The translations under genes were made by a program, and so were the position numbers. Source: Tessaracoccus sp. MC1865 (GTDB lineage: Bacteria; Actinomycetota; Actinomycetes; Propionibacteriales; Propionibacteriaceae). Taken from it: 64,000 nt of DNA. Positions 43,923 to 59,773 of the stretch are shown piece by piece (the first letter of the stretch is position 1; each line of letters starts with the position of its first letter). The stretch spans positions 1,240,001 to 1,304,000 of the forward strand of contig NZ_CP072596.1 in NCBI RefSeq assembly GCF_017815535.1. Direction: 5' to 3'. Below the pieces are notes generated by a model. The model saw nothing but the letters and a program-made list of their open reading frames with translations. It ran no database searches and was not told the origin of the DNA.

Positions 43923-45086
43923 TGACGCAGGACCAACTCACGGCCAGCTACGCGGCGGTCATGATGAACGCTTTCGGCGCCCCGAAGCGCATCTTCGAGC
44001 GCGGCGAGGGCGTGCACCTCTGGGACGCCGACGGCAGGCAGTACACCGACCTGCTCTCCGGCCTGGCGGTCAATGCCCTGGGCCACGCCCATCCCGGCGT
44101 CACGCAGGCGATCACCGAGCAGCTCGGCCGCCTCGGCCACGTGTCGAACTTCTTCGCCAGCGAGCCGCAGATCCGGCTGGCGCAGCGGCTCGCCGCACTC
44201 ACCGGCGATTCCGGTGCCCGGGTGTTCTTCACCAACTCCGGCACCGAGGCGAACGAGGCCGCCTTCAAACTGACCCGGCTCACCGGCCGCACGCGCATCA
44301 TCGCGATGGAGGGGGCCTTCCACGGCCGCACCATGGGCGCCCTGGCCATCACCGCCAACGCGAAGTACCGCGAACCCTTCGTGCCCCTTCCGGGCGACGT
44401 CACGTTCGTCCCCTACGGCGACATCGAGGCGCTGCGGGCCGCTCTCGACGACACCGTGGCCGCCGTCGTCGTCGAGGCGGTGCAGGGAGAGAACGGCGTT
44501 GTGCCGGCGCCCGACGGCTACCTCGCCGAGATCCGCGAGCTCACGCGGGCGCACGGTGCGCTGATGTGGGTCGACGAGGTGCAGACCGGTCTCGGGCGGT
44601 GCGGCGAATACCTCGCATACCGGACGGTGAGCGCGGTCGCCGACCTCGTCACCCTGGCGAAGGGGCTCGGCAACGGTTTCCCGATCGGCGCCTGCATCGC
44701 CACCGGCGCCGCGGCAAACCTCCTGCAGCCCGGGCAGCACGGCACCACGTTCGGGGGCAACCCGGTGGCTGCCGCCGCAGGCAACGCCGTGCTCGACGCG
44801 CTGGAGGGCGGCGTGCTGGAGAACGCGCGCCGCACAGGGGAGTGGCTCGCCGACGCCGTGCGCGGCCTGAACGCGCCGTCGATCAGTGAGGTGCGCGGAA
44901 GGGGCATGCTGCTCGGCGTCGTGCTGACCGGCGAGAACGCCGCGCAGGTCGCCGACGCGGCCCTCGACGCGGGCTTCGTGATCAACGCACCGCGGCCCAA
45001 CGTTATCCGGCTCGCTCCGCCGCTGATCGCGACCCCCGACGACCTGCAGCCGTTCCTCGACGCACTTCCCGCGCTGCTCCGGGACA

Positions 45087-45094
<8 letters not shown>
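43922..45094 (+). CDS. argD: Acetylornithine aminotransferase
   Basis: The 390-residue class III PLP aminotransferase has G-S-G-T-E-A-N-E-A-A-like text (N-S-G-T-E-A-N-E-A), F-H-G-R-T, D-E-V-Q-T-G and the PLP lysine in L-A-K-G-L-G-N-G. It overlaps argR by 8 nt. In many actinobacteria argF would be next; it is absent here. Confidence 0.96.
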
Positions 45095-46978
<1,884 letters not shown>

Positions 46979-47028
46979 TGCCGGCAGGGCCCCACTAACC
47001 TGAAGCCATCCGCTGACAGGGGCAGGCA

Positions 47029-48516
47029 ATGACGCGACTCACTGTGGACGAGATCATCTCCACCATCCTCGACGACGGCTCCGTCCGGGCCTGGGACGAG
47101 GCGATCCCGGATCCCGCCATCGTCGAGCCGTACCGCAACGACCTGGAGGCCGCCCGCGCGAGGACGGGTCGCGACGAGTCGGTCGTCGCTTGTGAGGGCA
47201 CCCTCAACGGCAGACGTGTGGCCCTCGTCGCCGGTGATGCGGCCTTCCTCGGCGGGTCCATCGGGGTCTCGGCGGGGGAGCGCCTGACCCGCGCCATCGA
47301 GCGCGCCACCGCTGAGCGCCTCCCCATCATCGCGCTGCCGGTGGGCGGCGGCACCCGCATGCAGGAGGGCACCGTCGCGTTCCTCCAGATGGTCAAGATC
47401 ACCGGCGCCGTCATGGCTCACAAGGACGAGCACCTGCCGTACCTCGTGTACCTGCGCAACCCCACGATGGGCGGCGTGTTCGCTTCCTGGGGATCGCTGG
47501 GGCACGTCACGCTCGCGGAGCCCGGCGCCCTCGTCGGCTTCCTGGGGCCCCGCGTGTACGAAGCGCTCTACGGCGCCCCGTTCCCGCCCGGTGTGCAACT
47601 GTCGGACAACCTGGCCGAACGCGGCGTCATCGATGCCGTGTGCGACATCGCCGACGTGCCGGCGGCCTTTGACAGACTGCTCAGCGTGGTCCAGCAGCGC
47701 GTCGGTGCGATGCCGCCGCCGCTGCCGTCCGCGGTGGAGTTGCCGGATGTCCCCGCTTGGGAGTCGGTGGCCCGCACCCGCCGCGACGACCGCCCCGGCC
47801 TCCGCGACCTCCTGGAGGTCGCCGCTTCGGACGTGACCATGCTCAACGGCACCGGCGACGGTGAGTCCCACCCCGGCTCCGTCCTGGCCGTGGCCCGTTG
47901 GGGCGATGCGCCGTGCGTCATCGTCGGGCAGGACCGACACGACCAGGGGCGGCCGCTCGACCCCGCCGCCCTCAGGGAGGTCCGACGGGGGATCCGGCTG
48001 GCCCGCGAGCTCAAGCTGCCGCTGATCTCCGTCATCGACACCCCTGGGGCGGCGCTGTCGAAGGAGGCGGAGGAGCGCGGGCTGGCCTCCGAGATCGCCC
48101 GGACGCTCAGCGAGTTGCTCACCCTGCCGAGCCCCACCGTGAGCCTCTTGATGGGGCAGGGGACCGGCGGCATCGCGCTGGCCCTGACGCCGGCAGATCG
48201 CGTGGTCGCCGCACAGCACGCCTGGCTCGCGCCGCTCCCGCCCGAGGGGGCCTCGGCGATCGTGTACCGCGACGTCGATCACGCGGCGGACATGGCCACC
48301 GCCCAGGGGGTTCGCTCGGCAGACCTGGTGACGGCCGGCATCGTCGACCGCATCGTTGCGGAGCCGGACGACCCCGCGCGGGACCGCGAGGAGTTCTGCC
48401 GACGGTTGGGCGAGGCGCTGCACGACGAGGTCGCCCGCGTCGTGACCATGCCCGGCCGCGACCGCAGGGCGATCCGCCGCAGGCGGTACCGGCAGCTCGG
48501 CTGGCCCGCGGGGTAG
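47029..48516 (+). CDS. accD3: Acyl-CoA carboxylase carboxyltransferase, fused beta-alpha (AccD3-like)
   Basis: The 495-residue protein contains an N-terminal crotonase-fold carboxyltransferase half (V-G-G-G-T-R-M-Q-E-G, G-V-F-A-S-W-G-S-L) and a C-terminal half (D-T-P-G-A-A-L-S-K-E-A-E-E-R, G-Q-G-T-G-G-I-A-L). Beta and alpha functions are therefore joined. No zinc ribbon is present. Length and layout match mycobacterial AccD3. A biotinylated alpha subunit is not in the window, so the acyl-CoA substrate is unknown. TAACCT lies about 28 nt before the ATG. Confidence 0.85.
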   Translation: MTRLTVDEIISTILDDGSVRAWDEAIPDPAIVEPYRNDLEAARARTGRDESVVACEGTLNGRRVALVAGDAAFLGGSIGVSAGERLTRAIERATAERLPIIALPVGGGTRMQEGTVAFLQMVKITGAVMAHKDEHLPYLVYLRNPTMGGVFASWGSLGHVTLAEPGALVGFLGPRVYEALYGAPFPPGVQLSDNLAERGVIDAVCDIADVPAAFDRLLSVVQQRVGAMPPPLPSAVELPDVPAWESVARTRRDDRPGLRDLLEVAASDVTMLNGTGDGESHPGSVLAVARWGDAPCVIVGQDRHDQGRPLDPAALREVRRGIRLARELKLPLISVIDTPGAALSKEAEERGLASEIARTLSELLTLPSPTVSLLMGQGTGGIALALTPADRVVAAQHAWLAPLPPEGASAIVYRDVDHAADMATAQGVRSADLVTAGIVDRIVAEPDDPARDREEFCRRLGEALHDEVARVVTMPGRDRRAIRRRRYRQLGWPAG

Positions 48517-48574
48517 TCGCACCGTCAGACGGCCGCGGAACGGCTCCCCGGGAGCGGACGCTACGATGGCGCTT

Positions 48575-49828
48575 GTGAATGCACTACTTGACGACCTGCG
48601 TTGGCGTGGGCTGATCGCCCACTCGACCGATCCGGAGGCGCTCGCTGCGCACCTGGACGACGGGCCGGTCAAGTTCTATATCGGCTTCGACCCCACGGCG
48701 GAGAGCGTCCACACCGGCAACCTCGTGCAGGCGCTGCTGGCCCGACGGTTGCAGGACGCCGGCCACCAGCCGTTCATGCTGGTGGGCGGTGCCACCGGCC
48801 TCATCGGTGACCCGAAGGAATCAGGCGAGCGCGTGATGAACTCGGTCGAGTTGGTGCACGAATGGGTGGACAGGATCCGCGGCCAGGTGGGGCGCTACGT
48901 CAACTTCGACGGCCCGAACGCCGCCACCATGGTCAACAACTACGACTGGACCAGCACCATGTCGGTGCTCGACTTCCTGCGCGACGTCGGCAAGCATTTC
49001 CCGGTCAACCGCATGCTGGCCCGCGACGTGGTGGCCCGTCGCCTCGAGGCCGGCATCTCGTACACGGAGTTCTCCTATGTGCTCCTCCAGTCGATGGACT
49101 TCCGTGAGCTGTACCGCCGCTACGGCGTCACCCTGCAGACGGGCGGCTCGGACCAGTGGGGCAACCTGACCGCAGGTGTGGAACTCATCCGTCGTTCAGA
49201 CCAGGGGAGGGCGCATGCGCTGGCCACCCCGCTGCTGACGAAGGCGGACGGCACCAAGTTCGGGAAGACCGAATCCGGCACCGTCTGGCTCGACGGCAGG
49301 CTCACCAGCCCCTACGCCTTCCACCAGTTCTTCCTGAACTCGGAGGACTCCAAGGTGGTGGACTACCTGAAGGTGTTCTCGTTCCGCTCCCGCGAGGAGA
49401 TCGAGGCCCTCGAGCAGGCCACCATCGAGGCGCCCTTCAAGCGCGAGGCGCAGCGGGCGCTGGCTGATGAAGTGACCGACATCGTCCACGGAAGAGCGGA
49501 ACGGGAGGCGGCTGTCGCCGCGGCCGCGGCGCTCTTCGGTCGCGGTGAGTTGCACGAACTGAGCCCGGAAACGCTCAGCAGTGTCGCCGGCGAAGTCGGT
49601 GGCGGCGAGCTGGAACCCGGGGCCACGATCGTCGACGCCATGGTCGCGGCAGGAGTGTCGAAGTCGAAGGGCGAAGCCCGTCGCACTGTGGCCGAGGGCG
49701 GCGCGTACCTCAACAACGAGAAGGTCGAGGACCCGGATGTGACGCTCGACGGGGAACGGCTGCTGCACGGTCGCTTCGCCGTCGTGCGGCGCGGGCGCAA
49801 GACGGTCGGCATCGCCAGCCTGCGCTGA
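48575..49828 (+). CDS. tyrS: Tyrosyl-tRNA synthetase
   Basis: The 417-residue class I synthetase has the HIGH-like V-H-T-G-N (about 45), Q-T-G-G-S-D-Q-W-G-N and the KMSKS-like K-F-G-K-T. A C-terminal S4 RNA-binding domain is present. The GTG at 48575 is preferred because TACGAT (48562-48567) ends 7 nt upstream and overlaps the earlier ATG at 48566, fitting a leaderless mRNA. The CapA-type gene converges on it. Confidence 0.95.
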   Translation: MNALLDDLRWRGLIAHSTDPEALAAHLDDGPVKFYIGFDPTAESVHTGNLVQALLARRLQDAGHQPFMLVGGATGLIGDPKESGERVMNSVELVHEWVDRIRGQVGRYVNFDGPNAATMVNNYDWTSTMSVLDFLRDVGKHFPVNRMLARDVVARRLEAGISYTEFSYVLLQSMDFRELYRRYGVTLQTGGSDQWGNLTAGVELIRRSDQGRAHALATPLLTKADGTKFGKTESGTVWLDGRLTSPYAFHQFFLNSEDSKVVDYLKVFSFRSREEIEALEQATIEAPFKREAQRALADEVTDIVHGRAEREAAVAAAAALFGRGELHELSPETLSSVAGEVGGGELEPGATIVDAMVAAGVSKSKGEARRTVAEGGAYLNNEKVEDPDVTLDGERLLHGRFAVVRRGRKTVGIASLR

Positions 49829-49839
49829 GACCTCGACGG

Positions 49840-51033
49840 CTACTGCCGTTCAGTCAGGCCCTCTTCGCCGAGCGAGTGCACCACGGCGCGAGTGCGCGCG
49901 GCGGATTCCAACATCGCGGAGGACAGCGGCGTACCCTTCCTGAGCTCATCTGGAATGAGGTGGACCCGGGCGGGCACGCTGCCCGACTTCGCGGTGATCA
50001 TGGTGGGTGCGTACTCTGCGGCGGTGGCGGTGAAGGCCCCGCCCTCCTGCTCCGTGAAGGTGATCTGGGCCACGTATCCGTCGTAGGTGTGGGGTTGGGC
50101 GGGGCCGCTGGCCGCGATCAGGTTGCCCGCCCCGTAGACCACCCACTTGCCGTTGACCTTCGTGACGGGCTGCACCACGTGGGCGTGCTGCCCGAACACG
50201 AGGTCCACCTCCGGCGCGGCAGTCACGGCTTCGGCGTAGGCGGCCTGCTGAGCGGTGACGGCGCTGGAGTACTCGTCTCCGGCGTGCATGTGCACCGCCA
50301 CGAGGTCGGCCCCCGCTGCTTTGGCCGCTCTCGCTTGTGCCACAGCCCGCTCGGCGTCGAGCAGATCGACGGACCAGGGCTTACCGGCCGGCCTCGCCAG
50401 ACCGTTCAGCCCGTAGGTCTGGCTCACCACGGCCACCCTCACGCCTGAGGCTGTGGTGAAGATGACCGGGGTGGACGCCTCCAGTGGCGAGGCGTAGGAG
50501 CCGGCGGTCAGGATCCCCGCAGCCCGGTGCACCTCGATCGTGCGCACCAACCCTTCCCAGCCCTGGTCCATGGTGTGGTTCGACGCCGTGGTGCACAGGT
50601 CCCAACCCGTCGCCCGGATGGCCGGGGCGATCTCCTGGGGCGCGGCGAACGTGGGGTAGTTCTCGTACGGGCCTCCCGCGGGGGCGAAGGGCACCTCCGA
50701 ATGGCAGATGGCCAGATCAGCGGCCGACACGTAGTCGGTCAGGGACGCGAGCTGGGGGACGAAGTCGAACCTCCCCGAGGCCGACGCGCCGGCATCCAGC
50801 TCCGCGCTGGCCCAGAGACTGTTGTGCCACAACAGGTCCCCGCTCACGTTCACGCTGACAGTGCGGGCGGCGAACGGCCTGGGCGCCTCTAGGGCTGACG
50901 ACGCAGCGGTGGGCGAAGCAGCGCTACCTGGGGGAGAGGGGAGAGGTGACGGGACCACCCCAGCCCTCATGGGGACACAACCCACCAGGAGCACCGCCGT
51001 CACAGCAGCAATGGCGCAGCCCCTCAGTCTCAT
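49840..51033 (-). CDS. CapA-family (PGA_cap) lipoprotein
   Basis: The 397-residue protein starts M-R-L-R-G-C with a lipobox L-L-V-G-C (Cys about 18) and a Pro/Ser linker. The CapA metallophosphatase-like domain follows: V-N-V-S-G-D-L-L-W-H, T-A-S-N-H-T-M-D-Q-G (N-H-x-x-D), H-M-H-A-G-D-E-Y and F-G-Q-H-A-H-V-V. Such proteins act at the cell surface, some in poly-gamma-glutamate capsule handling; no capBC genes are here. TACAGT ends 6 nt before the ATG at 51033. Confidence 0.88.
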   Translation of the reverse strand: MRLRGCAIAAVTAVLLVGCVPMRAGVVPSPLPSPPGSAASPTAASSALEAPRPFAARTVSVNVSGDLLWHNSLWASAELDAGASASGRFDFVPQLASLTDYVSAADLAICHSEVPFAPAGGPYENYPTFAAPQEIAPAIRATGWDLCTTASNHTMDQGWEGLVRTIEVHRAAGILTAGSYASPLEASTPVIFTTASGVRVAVVSQTYGLNGLARPAGKPWSVDLLDAERAVAQARAAKAAGADLVAVHMHAGDEYSSAVTAQQAAYAEAVTAAPEVDLVFGQHAHVVQPVTKVNGKWVVYGAGNLIAASGPAQPHTYDGYVAQITFTEQEGGAFTATAAEYAPTMITAKSGSVPARVHLIPDELRKGTPLSSAMLESAARTRAVVHSLGEEGLTERQ

Positions 51034-51092
51034 GGCTCCACTGTACGAATCCCCTGCGGAGTGCACGCACCCGGATCACCCCCAGGTCTGAT

Positions 51093-51121
51093 TTGCCGGG
51101 ACTGCGGCACAGGTGTAATGT
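51093..51121 (+). promoter_or_regulatory. rrn promoter P1
   Basis: TTGCCG (51093-51098), a 17-nt spacer and TAATGT (51116-51121). It is the most distal of five similar promoters. A small CCTC/GAGG hairpin follows at 51123-51137. Confidence 0.55.
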
Positions 51122-51261
51122 TCCTCAAGCTCCGAGGTGCACCGCACTGAATCAGGACGGACCAGGAGCCATACCCACCAAGCCGTAGCTACGGGACGAG
51201 TGTGCGTTCAGAGGAACCCGCTCCATGCCTGGGCGACGAGCGTGGGCCCGGGGCCAGCGAT

Positions 51262-51290
51262 TTGCCGGCCTCACGGGAAACGGGTAATGT
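51262..51290 (+). promoter_or_regulatory. rrn promoter P2
   Basis: TTGCCG (51262-51267), 17 nt, TAATGT (51285-51290), the same hexamers as P1. A CCGC-TTCG-GCGG hairpin with a UUCG-type tetraloop follows at 51299-51310. Confidence 0.65.
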
Positions 51291-51350
51291 GTAGCAGGCC
51301 GCTTCGGCGGTACCAACAACTCAACAGCGATCGGCCCCAAACCAGTCGGT

Positions 51351-51380
51351 TTGACATCGATGAGGTGAGTCGGGTAGGGT
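51351..51380 (+). promoter_or_regulatory. rrn promoter P3
   Basis: TTGACA (51351-51356), 18 nt, TAGGGT (51375-51380). AACCGC-GAAA-GCGGTT, a GNRA-tetraloop hairpin, follows at 51385-51400. Confidence 0.7.
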
Positions 51381-51472
51381 TTGGAACCGCGAAAGCGGTT
51401 GCCAACAAGCAAAACCCCCAGTCACATGGGATTTGCTTCTGCTCTTGAACTCCTCAGCCACGTCGAAACGAT

Positions 51473-51501
51473 TTGACAGGCCGAGCGCAAGTAAGTAAAG
51501 T
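51473..51501 (+). promoter_or_regulatory. rrn promoter P4
   Basis: TTGACA (51473-51478), 17 nt, TAAAGT (51496-51501). A GCCGC-TCA-GCGGC hairpin follows at 51509-51521. Confidence 0.75.
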
Positions 51502-51560
51502 TGGACGAGCCGCTCAGCGGCGAAGACAATTCAACTGCACGAGCTCAAGACGGCCCGGGT

Positions 51561-51589
51561 TTGACCGGCCGGCAGCAAGCGAGTAAGGT
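51561..51589 (+). promoter_or_regulatory. rrn promoter P5 (proximal)
   Basis: TTGACC (51561-51566), 17 nt, TAAGGT (51584-51589), about 280 nt before the 16S. Its spacer shares GGCCG and GCAAG-type text with P4. A TTGAGAACTCAACAGTG element at about 51659-51675 is typical of actinobacterial rrn leaders and may belong to the antitermination (nut-like) region. Confidence 0.7.
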
Positions 51590-51871
51590 TGATCGAGTTG
51601 CCCCAAGCGGAAATCGCACTGGAAATGGTGTGTTTGATGCGCGGGTCGCACCCGAAACTTGAGAACTCAACAGTGTGCTTTAAGTCAATGCCAAATACAT
51701 GCACTGGCAAGGCTTTTTGGAGTCTTGTCGTGCGAACCCGTCTCCCAGCTTTGGTTGGGGATGGATTCCTTTGAATTAATATTGATTAAAGTCCAGTTTT
51801 TTGGATTTTGTCGGTATCAAACTAGTTGACAGTTGAGCAGGTGCCTTTTGGGGTGTCTGTGCTGATAATTT
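51590..51871 (+). other. 16S leader with antitermination-like region, no gene
   Basis: This 282-nt leader between P5 and the 16S holds the TTGAGAACTCAACAGTG element. AT-rich text follows (TTGAATTAATATTGATTAAAG at about 51771-51791 is part of it). I see no coding potential. Together with 51034-51589 (promoters only), about 840 nt upstream of the 16S carry no gene. Confidence 0.6.
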
Positions 51872-56828
<4,957 letters not shown>

Positions 56829-56829
<1 letters not shown>

Positions 56830-56856
56830 TACAAAGATGCTACGCGTCCACTGTGA
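56829..56856 (+). other. Right arm of the 23S processing stem
   Basis: CTACAAAGATGC-TACGCGTCCACTGTGA is the complement of 53703-53730. It borders the estimated 3' end of the mature 23S. Confidence 0.8.
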
Positions 56857-56934
56857 GGTTCCCGAGATACGGTCGGGAACACACAACTCAACACAGACTT
56901 GAGCAAGGTGTATCCGAACGCTATTTCCCATAGT

Positions 56935-57053
56935 GTTACGGTGGCCATAGCGAGAGGGAAACACCCGGTCCCATCCCGAACCCGGAAGTTAAGCCTCTCT
57001 GCGCCGATGGTACTGCGAGGGGGACCTCGTGGGAGACTAGGACGCCGCCGGAC
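56935..57053 (+). rRNA. rrf: 5S ribosomal RNA
   Basis: About 119 nt with the 5S landmarks GGTGGCCATAGCG, CCCGGTCCCATCCCGAACC, CGGAAGTTAAG and GGGAGACTAGGACGCCGCCG. The terminal helix is formed by the first and last residues. The ends are approximate. Confidence 0.95.
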
Positions 57054-57064
57054 TTCTTTATAGC

Positions 57065-57093
57065 AAACCCCCCGAACCTCGTTCGGGGGGTTT
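57065..57093 (+). terminator. rrn operon terminator
   Basis: AAACCCCCCGAA (57065-57076) pairs with TTCGGGGGGTTT (57082-57093) around CCTCG, followed by GTTGCATTT. A 12-bp stem 12 nt after the 5S is a clear intrinsic terminator. Confidence 0.93.
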
Positions 57094-57226
57094 GTTGCAT
57101 TTACAGTCCCTTTTGCGGCGCCCTCAGCGGGGTCGTCGGCGTCGGGCTGCCGGTCGAGGCGGCGGCTGCGGAGGGACTGCCCCGAAAAGTTGGGAGTAGC
57201 GCCCCTCTGCTGGGATGATGGTCCCT

Positions 57227-59773
57227 ATGACTGACAACTCCACACCGGACGAAGGCCAGGGCAACCGCGGGCGAGACGGCGAGAACCACGAACGTCGCGC
57301 TCCTCGAAGCGGCGGTGCGCCGCGAGGCTCCCGCGGAACCGGACGCGACGATGAACGTCGCGGCCCGCGTCAGGGTGGGGAAGCGCGTAGCTGGGGTGAC
57401 CGCGATGACCGCCGCGGCCCGCGCCGCGACGATGACCGTCGTCCCCCTCGCGCCGAGGGTGAACGCCGTCCCTGGGGCGACCGCGATGACCGCCGTGGCC
57501 CGCGCCGCGACGATGACCGTCGTCCCCCTCGCGCCGAGGGTGAGCGCCGCCCGTGGGGTGACCGCGACGACCGCCGTGGCCCGCGCCGCGACGACGATCG
57601 TCGTCCTCCTCGTGCTGAGGGTGAGCGTCGTCCCTGGGGCGATCGCGACGACCGGCGTCCTCCTCGCTCTGAGGGTGAGCGTCGTCCCTGGGGCGACCGT
57701 GACGACCGGCGTCCTCCTCGCTCTGAGGGTGAGCGTCGTCCCTCGGGCGACCGTGACGACCGGCGTCCTCCTCGCTCTGAGGGTGAGCGTCGTCCCTCGG
57801 GCGACCGCGATGACCGGCGTGGCCCGCGCCGCGACGATGACCGTCGTCCTCCTCGTGCTGAGGGTGAGCGCCGCCCGTGGGGTGACCGTGACGACCGCCG
57901 TGGCCCGCGCCGCGACGACGATCGTCGTCCTCCTCGTGCTGAGGGTGAGCGCCGCCCGTGGGGTGACCGTGACGACCGCCGCGGCCCACGCCGCGACGAC
58001 GACCGTCGTCCCCCTCGCGCCGAGGGCGAACGCCGTCCCTGGGGCGACCGTGACGACCGGCGTCCTCCTCGCTCTGAGGGTGAACGCCGCCCGTGGGGTG
58101 ACCGCGACGACCGCCGCGGCCCGCGCCGCGACGACGACCGCCGTCCCCCTCGCGCCGAGGGCGAACGCCGTCCCTGGGGCGACCGCGACGACCGCCGCGG
58201 CCCACGCCGCGACGACGACCGCCGTCCCCCTCGCGCCGAGGGCGAACGCCGTCCCTGGGGCGACCGCGACGACCGCCGCGGCCCACGCCGCGACGACGAC
58301 CGTCGTCCCCCTCGCGCCGAGGGCGAACGCCGCCCGTGGGGTGACCGCGACGACCGCCGCGGCCCACGCCGCGACGACGACCGCCGTGGCCCCCGCGCCG
58401 AGGGCGAACGCCGTCCCTGGGCCGACCGCGATGACCGCGGCCCTCGCCGCGATGATGATCGACGCTGGGACCGTGACGATCGGGAAGAGCGCGTCCACCG
58501 CCCCGGCACTGCACCGCGTGCGGATGAACCCGCAACCCCGCTCGAGTACGACGAGAAGGAACTGCATCCCGGTGTGAAGGCCGAGCTCAGAGGCCTCCCC
58601 AAGGACCTTGCTGCGACCGTCGCCGCGCATATCTGGGCCGCTGGCCAGTACATCGACACCGACCCTGCACTTGCCTTCCGTCACGCGGAGGCAGCCAGGC
58701 GTCGTGCCGGCCGGCTTCCGATCGTCCGTGAAGCGGCCGCTGAGACCGCGTATGCCGCCGGCGAATTCGCCGTCGCACTGCGCGAGTTCCGCGCCATCCG
58801 CCGGATGTCCGGGGGCGATGAACTGATCCCGCTGATCGCCGACTGCGAGCGGGCGCTCGGGCGGCACCACGAAGCGCTCGACGTGCTCAACGAACTCAAC
58901 CCGAAGCACCCGGACGTGAACCTGCACATCGAGTGCCTCCTGGTGGAGGCCGGGATCCGCGATGACCTCGGTCAGCGCGACGAAGCCCTCCGTCTCCTGA
59001 GGGCGGCGATCTCCCGCAAGGTCGGCCCGCCCCAGGCCCAAGCGCGCCTGCAGTACGCGCTGGCCAACCTCCTCGAGGAGAGCGGTGACAGCGCTGCTGC
59101 GCGCGAGTGGTTCACTTCCGCCTCTGAACTCGACCGTTCCGGCGACCTGGACATCGCCGAGCGGCTCGCGGAGATCGACGGCATCACGCTGCCCGATTTC
59201 ACTGAGGAAGAGGACGACGAGGACGAGTCCGAAGAGGACGAGTCCGAGGAGGATCTCGACAGGGACGGGCGCGACGCCGACGAGTTCGACGACGAGGATG
59301 ACCTCGAGGAGGATGAGGATGACGACCTCGACGATGATGACCTCGACGATGACGACGACGACGATGGGGAAGACGACCTCGACGACGATGGGGAAGACGA
59401 CCTCGAGGATGACGACCTCGACGATGACGACCTCGACGATGACGACGCCGACGACGATGAGGAAGACGACCTCGACGACGATGGGGAAGACGGCCCGGAA
59501 GACGACGAAGAGCTCGAAGTCGTCGAAGCGGGGGGCCATTTTGAGTCGGAGTCCCAGCCCGAGGACGACGACGACCTGGAAGAACAGGACTTCGCTGCGG
59601 TGGAGGCACCTGCTGTGGGCGACGATCCCGAGTCTGTCGACTCCACCGATGTGACGACGGAGGATGCGACCCCCGGGGACGTGACCGTCGACACCGACGG
59701 CCTACCTGGGGGAGTTGACGAGCCGGTGACCGATACGCTGGGGGAGCCGACGACGGAGGAGACCGAGCGATGA
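57227..59773 (+). CDS. TPR-like protein with giant Arg/Asp repeat arm and polyacidic tail (Rv1691-type)
   Basis: The 848-residue protein has three parts. Residues about 1-420 are an almost uncharged-hydrophobe-free arm of G-D-R-D-D-R-R repeats. Residues about 440-655 form a helical TPR-like core (A-A-H-I-W-A-A-G-Q-Y, H-A-E-A-A-R-R-R-A-G-R-L-P, G-R-H-H-E-A-L-D-V-L-N-E-L-N-P). The remainder, from about 659, is a tail dominated by Asp and Glu. Gene order with HAD, small protein, tlyA, nadK and recN matches the Rv1691-Rv1696 block of mycobacteria, whose TPR protein is much shorter. GATGAT ends 7 nt before the ATG; an ATG at 57215 is also possible. Function unknown; the arm and tail are probably disordered and could bind nucleic acid or each other. 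Confidence 0.85.
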   Translation: MTDNSTPDEGQGNRGRDGENHERRAPRSGGAPRGSRGTGRDDERRGPRQGGEARSWGDRDDRRGPRRDDDRRPPRAEGERRPWGDRDDRRGPRRDDDRRPPRAEGERRPWGDRDDRRGPRRDDDRRPPRAEGERRPWGDRDDRRPPRSEGERRPWGDRDDRRPPRSEGERRPSGDRDDRRPPRSEGERRPSGDRDDRRGPRRDDDRRPPRAEGERRPWGDRDDRRGPRRDDDRRPPRAEGERRPWGDRDDRRGPRRDDDRRPPRAEGERRPWGDRDDRRPPRSEGERRPWGDRDDRRGPRRDDDRRPPRAEGERRPWGDRDDRRGPRRDDDRRPPRAEGERRPWGDRDDRRGPRRDDDRRPPRAEGERRPWGDRDDRRGPRRDDDRRGPRAEGERRPWADRDDRGPRRDDDRRWDRDDREERVHRPGTAPRADEPATPLEYDEKELHPGVKAELRGLPKDLAATVAAHIWAAGQYIDTDPALAFRHAEAARRRAGRLPIVREAAAETAYAAGEFAVALREFRAIRRMSGGDELIPLIADCERALGRHHEALDVLNELNPKHPDVNLHIECLLVEAGIRDDLGQRDEALRLLRAAISRKVGPPQAQARLQYALANLLEESGDSAAAREWFTSASELDRSGDLDIAERLAEIDGITLPDFTEEEDDEDESEEDESEEDLDRDGRDADEFDDEDDLEEDEDDDLDDDDLDDDDDDDGEDDLDDDGEDDLEDDDLDDDDLDDDDADDDEEDDLDDDGEDGPEDDEELEVVEAGGHFESESQPEDDDDLEEQDFAAVEAPAVGDDPESVDSTDVTTEDATPGDVTVDTDGLPGGVDEPVTDTLGEPTTEETER
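57395..58420 (+). repeat. In-frame tandem repeat: ten 81-bp and four 54-bp units
   Basis: Each 81-bp unit encodes 27 residues: G-D-R-D-D-R-R-G-P-R-R-D-D-D-R-R-P-P-R-A then E-G-E-R-R-P-W. The 54-bp units (18 residues) lack the middle R-R-D-D-D part. The order is three long, three short, three long, one short, four long, and degenerate copies continue to about 58490. Synonymous differences between units show they are not all recent copies. The repeat leaves several other frames open, including a long reverse one. Confidence 0.93.
59203..59520 (+). repeat. Low-complexity GAC/GAT/GAG tract encoding the polyacidic tail
   Basis: About 320 bp of GACGAT/GACGAC/GAGGAT triplets encode runs of Asp and Glu at the C-terminus of the TPR-like protein, with semi-regular E-D-D-L-D-D-D units. 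It is prone to length change. Confidence 0.85.

Noticed and set aside
57395-58420. CRISPR-like direct repeats
   Set aside because: Units are contiguous, in frame and 54 or 81 bp with no unique spacers; there are no cas genes. It is a coding tandem repeat.
57101-59539. Long reverse-strand open frame of about 812 codons
   Set aside because: It lies opposite the Arg/Asp repeats and acidic tract, whose periodic GC-rich codons keep several frames open. It has no start signal, and its product is Val/Ala low-complexity text.
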